Shown here in pieces: positions 61,711 to 64,000 of a stretch of 64,000 nucleotides of DNA (position 1 is the first letter of the stretch; each line of letters begins with the position of its first letter). Origin of the DNA: Terriglobia bacterium. GTDB lineage: Bacteria; Acidobacteriota; Terriglobia; Acidiferrales; UBA7541. A program made the position numbers and the translations under genes. The stretch is from positions 1-64,000 of the forward strand of contig JAIQFG010000027.1 in the NCBI GenBank assembly GCA_020073375.1, in the 5' to 3' direction. Under the pieces are notes generated by a model. That model was not told the origin of the DNA, did no database searches, and saw only the letters and a program-made list of their open reading frames with translations.

Positions 61711-62928
61711 ATGAGTCGAATGAAGACGCCAGCGTGTTTTGCACTTCTCATTCTATTTGGGTTCGCATGCGGCTGCGGCGGAGGGCACAAGGCTAATGCG
61801 GATGACGCGGTCAACGCGCCTTCCGCCGCAGTTATTAAAGTCACGCGCGGGAACCTGGGCGACAATCTGGAGATCGCCTCGGAATTCCAGCCGTTCCAGG
61901 AAGTCGACGTCTTCGCCAAAGTCTCCGGCTACATCCAGAAGCTGAACGTGGACTACGGCACGCACGTCAAGCAGGGGCAAGTCCTGGCGGTGCTGGAAAT
62001 TCCCGAGTTGCAGCAACAATTGCAACAGGACGAGGCGTCGGTGCGGCGCAGCGAGCAGGATCTGGCGCGGGCGCGCGAGGAGCTCAATCGCGCGCAATCG
62101 GCCTACAACGTCGCGCACCTCACCTATTCGCGCCTGGCCGACGTGCAGAAATCCCGCCCGGAACTGGTCGCCCAGCAGGAAATCGACGTGGCGCAAGGGA
62201 AGGACCTGGAAGCCGGCGCCGGTGTTTCGTCCGAGAAGGCCGCGCTCTCGGCCGCCGAACAAAGCCTGCAGGTGGCCAAAGCAGCGCTCGGAAAAGATCA
62301 GGCCATGTTCGACTACGCGCGCATGACGGCGCCGTTTGACGGCGTGGTGACGCAGATCTACGCGTACAAGGGCGCTCTGCTGCCTGCCGGAACGTCGTCC
62401 AACAAAAGCGATTCAGGGCTGTGCCGGCTGGCGCAAAACAATCTCTTGCGGCTGGTGATTCCCGTTCCGGAAAGGGCCGTTTCCGAGATCCATGCCGGAC
62501 AATCCATCGCCGTGTCCGTCTCCGGACTCAACAAAACCTTTAACGGAAAAATCGTGCGTTTTTCCGATCAGATCGATACCACCACGCGCACCATGCACAC
62601 CGAAGTCGACGTTCCCAATCCCAAGTACGAGCTGGTCCCTGGAATGTACGCCTCCGTGAAAATTCCACTGCACTCGGCCGCCAACGTTCTCACCGTGCCC
62701 ATTCAGGCGATTCGCTCCGTGGGCGCGGGAAAAGGCGCGGTCCTGGTCGTGGACGCAAACAACAAGATCGAGAGCCGCGACGTGGCGCTGGGAATGCAAT
62801 CCGCGTCGCAGGTCGAGATCACCTCTGGACTGCGGGAAAACGAGACCGTAATTTTCGGCTCGCAGGGGCAGTACAAAGCGGGAGAACTGGTCTCCCCCAA
62901 GCTGGTTGTTCCTTCCGTGTCGGAATAG
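61711..62928 (+). CDS. RND efflux periplasmic adaptor lipoprotein
   Basis: The 405-residue membrane-fusion protein begins with a lipoprotein signal (CFALLILFGFACGCGGG) and has the lipoyl halves KVSGYIQKLNVDYGTHVKQG and MTAPFDGVVTQIYAYKGALL around a long Gln/Ala/Arg coiled coil (about 110-190). The beta-barrel and membrane-proximal parts follow (VSGLNKTFNGKIVRFSDQID). It couples the RND pump encoded next to an outer-membrane channel; none lies nearby. Confidence 0.94.
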   Translation: MSRMKTPACFALLILFGFACGCGGGHKANADDAVNAPSAAVIKVTRGNLGDNLEIASEFQPFQEVDVFAKVSGYIQKLNVDYGTHVKQGQVLAVLEIPELQQQLQQDEASVRRSEQDLARAREELNRAQSAYNVAHLTYSRLADVQKSRPELVAQQEIDVAQGKDLEAGAGVSSEKAALSAAEQSLQVAKAALGKDQAMFDYARMTAPFDGVVTQIYAYKGALLPAGTSSNKSDSGLCRLAQNNLLRLVIPVPERAVSEIHAGQSIAVSVSGLNKTFNGKIVRFSDQIDTTTRTMHTEVDVPNPKYELVPGMYASVKIPLHSAANVLTVPIQAIRSVGAGKGAVLVVDANNKIESRDVALGMQSASQVEITSGLRENETVIFGSQGQYKAGELVSPKLVVPSVSE

Positions 62929-62940
62929 GAGCCTTACGAT

Positions 62941-64000
62941 ATGCCCTCATTTGCCGTTCGACATCCGTATTTGCTGATCGTGGTTTGCCTGTTTGTGTGC
63001 GTTCTGGGAATGACCAGCGTGGCGCGCATGCCCGTGGACATGTTTCCTCCCATCAATATTCCCGTGGTTCTGGTGGCTACTTTCTACAGCGGCATGCCGC
63101 CGCAGCAGATTGAAGCGGACATCACCGACACGTTCGAGCGTTTCTTCACGCTGGCCGCCGGAATCGATCACATGGAATCGCGTTCGATGACCGGAGTCAG
63201 CCTGATCAAGATTTATTTTCAGCCCGGCACCGACGCCAACGCCGACGTCACGCAAATTTCCAACCTAGCCATGGCCGACCTGCGCCGTCTGCCGCAGGGC
63301 ACGCTTCCTCCGGTGGTCATGAAGGTGGACGCTTCCAGCTTGCCGGTGTGCCTGCTGACCGTGTCGGGCGAAGGTCTTGACGAAACGCAGCTTCACGACT
63401 ACCTGCAATATCAAATCCGAAATCAGATAGCCGGCGTTCCGGGAGCCACCGTTCCGCCTCCGTTCGGCGGCAAGTACCGGCAGATCATGGTGTACGTGGA
63501 CCCGTTGAAATTGCAGGCGCACCAACTGAGCCCCATGGACGTGGTCCGCGCGACGAACTCTTCCAATTTGATTTTGCCCGCCGGGGACGTCCGCATCGGG
63601 CCCATGGATTACAACATCTATACCAACGCGCAGGTTTCCGATGCGACGTCCCTCAACGATATTCCACTGAAAACGGAAGGTCAGAAGTCCGTGTTTCTTT
63701 CCGACGTCGGCAAGGCCACCGACGGCGCTGCCATGCAATACAACATCGTCCGCGTGGACGGCCAGAAATCGGTGTACGTGGCCGTCCAGAAGCAAGGCGG
63801 GGACACCAATACCATCGCCGTCGTCGATGGGATCAAGGCGGCCATCACCACGCTGCGCGACATTCCTTCCGAGCTGAAGGCCCACGTCGTCTTCGACCAG
63901 TCCGTATTCGTCAAGCAGGCCATTTCCACCGTGGTTCGCGAAGGCAGCATCGGATTGTTCCTTACGGCCATCATGGTCCTGATTTTTCTGGGAAGTTTTC
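62941..64000 (+). CDS. RND efflux permease, 5' part (runs off the window)
   Basis: The first 353 residues of an AcrB/MdtB-type proton antiporter are present. The first helix is YLLIVVCLFVCVLGMTSVAR, followed by MPVDMFPPINIPVVLVATFY, the porter domain with SGMPPQQIEADITDTFERFF, and the next membrane helices start at SIGLFLTAIMVLIFLGSF at the window edge. The ATG at 62941 lies 12 bases after the adaptor's stop with GGAGCC upstream. The 3' end is outside the window. Confidence 0.94.
   Translation, partial: MPSFAVRHPYLLIVVCLFVCVLGMTSVARMPVDMFPPINIPVVLVATFYSGMPPQQIEADITDTFERFFTLAAGIDHMESRSMTGVSLIKIYFQPGTDANADVTQISNLAMADLRRLPQGTLPPVVMKVDASSLPVCLLTVSGEGLDETQLHDYLQYQIRNQIAGVPGATVPPPFGGKYRQIMVYVDPLKLQAHQLSPMDVVRATNSSNLILPAGDVRIGPMDYNIYTNAQVSDATSLNDIPLKTEGQKSVFLSDVGKATDGAAMQYNIVRVDGQKSVYVAVQKQGGDTNTIAVVDGIKAAITTLRDIPSELKAHVVFDQSVFVKQAISTVVREGSIGLFLTAIMVLIFLGSF

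Overview
The window is high-GC bacterial chromosome, most probably from the phylum Acidobacteriota (Terriglobia/Koribacter-like). I infer this from several things seen together: a large Oar-type TonB-dependent receptor with an N-terminal carboxypeptidase-regulatory-like domain, tandem DUF3857/transglutaminase genes, and many short hairpin repeats of kinds I associate with acidobacterial genomes, including inverted doublets built on GCACAGGCTTCAGCCTGTG and GCGCCGGCGTCCCGCCGGC. The phylum call is inference; no rRNA gene is present.

Region 1 (1-17.5 kb) is one continuous plus-strand ribosomal superoperon: the end of tuf, then rpsJ-rplC-rplD-rplW-rplB-(unknown small protein)-rpsS-rplV-rpsC-rplP-rpmC-rpsQ, rplN-rplX-rplE-rpsN-rpsH-rplF-rplR-rpsE-rpmD-rplO-secY-adk-map-infA-rpmJ, and rpsM-rpsK-rpsD-rpoA-rplQ, closed by a strong terminator. 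Gene order is canonical. Three things are not: an extra Cys-containing basic protein between rplB and rpsS, an rplQ lacking the second half of L17, and a family of same-orientation hairpin repeats in the spacers before rplN, rplR, rpsE, rpmJ, rpsM (two tandem copies) and rpsD. One further copy lies in frame inside glnD.

Region 2 (17.5-34.3 kb) holds a VanZ-like protein, guaB with a good promoter and leader hairpin, a YheT-type hydrolase, and a BON-domain lipoprotein. It continues with a minus-strand drug-efflux operon (TetR regulator, HlyD adaptor, double ABC ATPase, two ABC-2 permeases, TolC-family outer-membrane protein) that has a clear palindromic operator. Two overlapping DUF3857/transglutaminase-like genes follow; the first has lost its catalytic residues.

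Region 3 (34.3-50.2 kb) is a series of small transcription units: an APC transporter with a cytosolic tail; a GbsR-like regulator with promoter, operator and terminator, followed by a DCC-family protein and an NAD(P)-binding epimerase behind a similar operator; a quinone oxidoreductase; and a small HTH protein. Then come the ATP-grasp/alpha-E/transglutaminase cluster, an ammonium transporter, a GlnD-like protein whose nucleotidyltransferase metal motif reads ExE rather than DxD, and a RelE/HigB-type toxin-antitoxin pair.

Region 4 (50.2-64 kb) carries msrP-msrQ (repair of oxidised methionine in the periplasm), a CHAD protein fused to a Ppx-type HD-like domain, the TonB-dependent receptor, a sensor kinase and OmpR-type regulator separated by a repeat doublet, an RraA-like protein, and an RND efflux adaptor and pump. 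The pump runs off the right edge.
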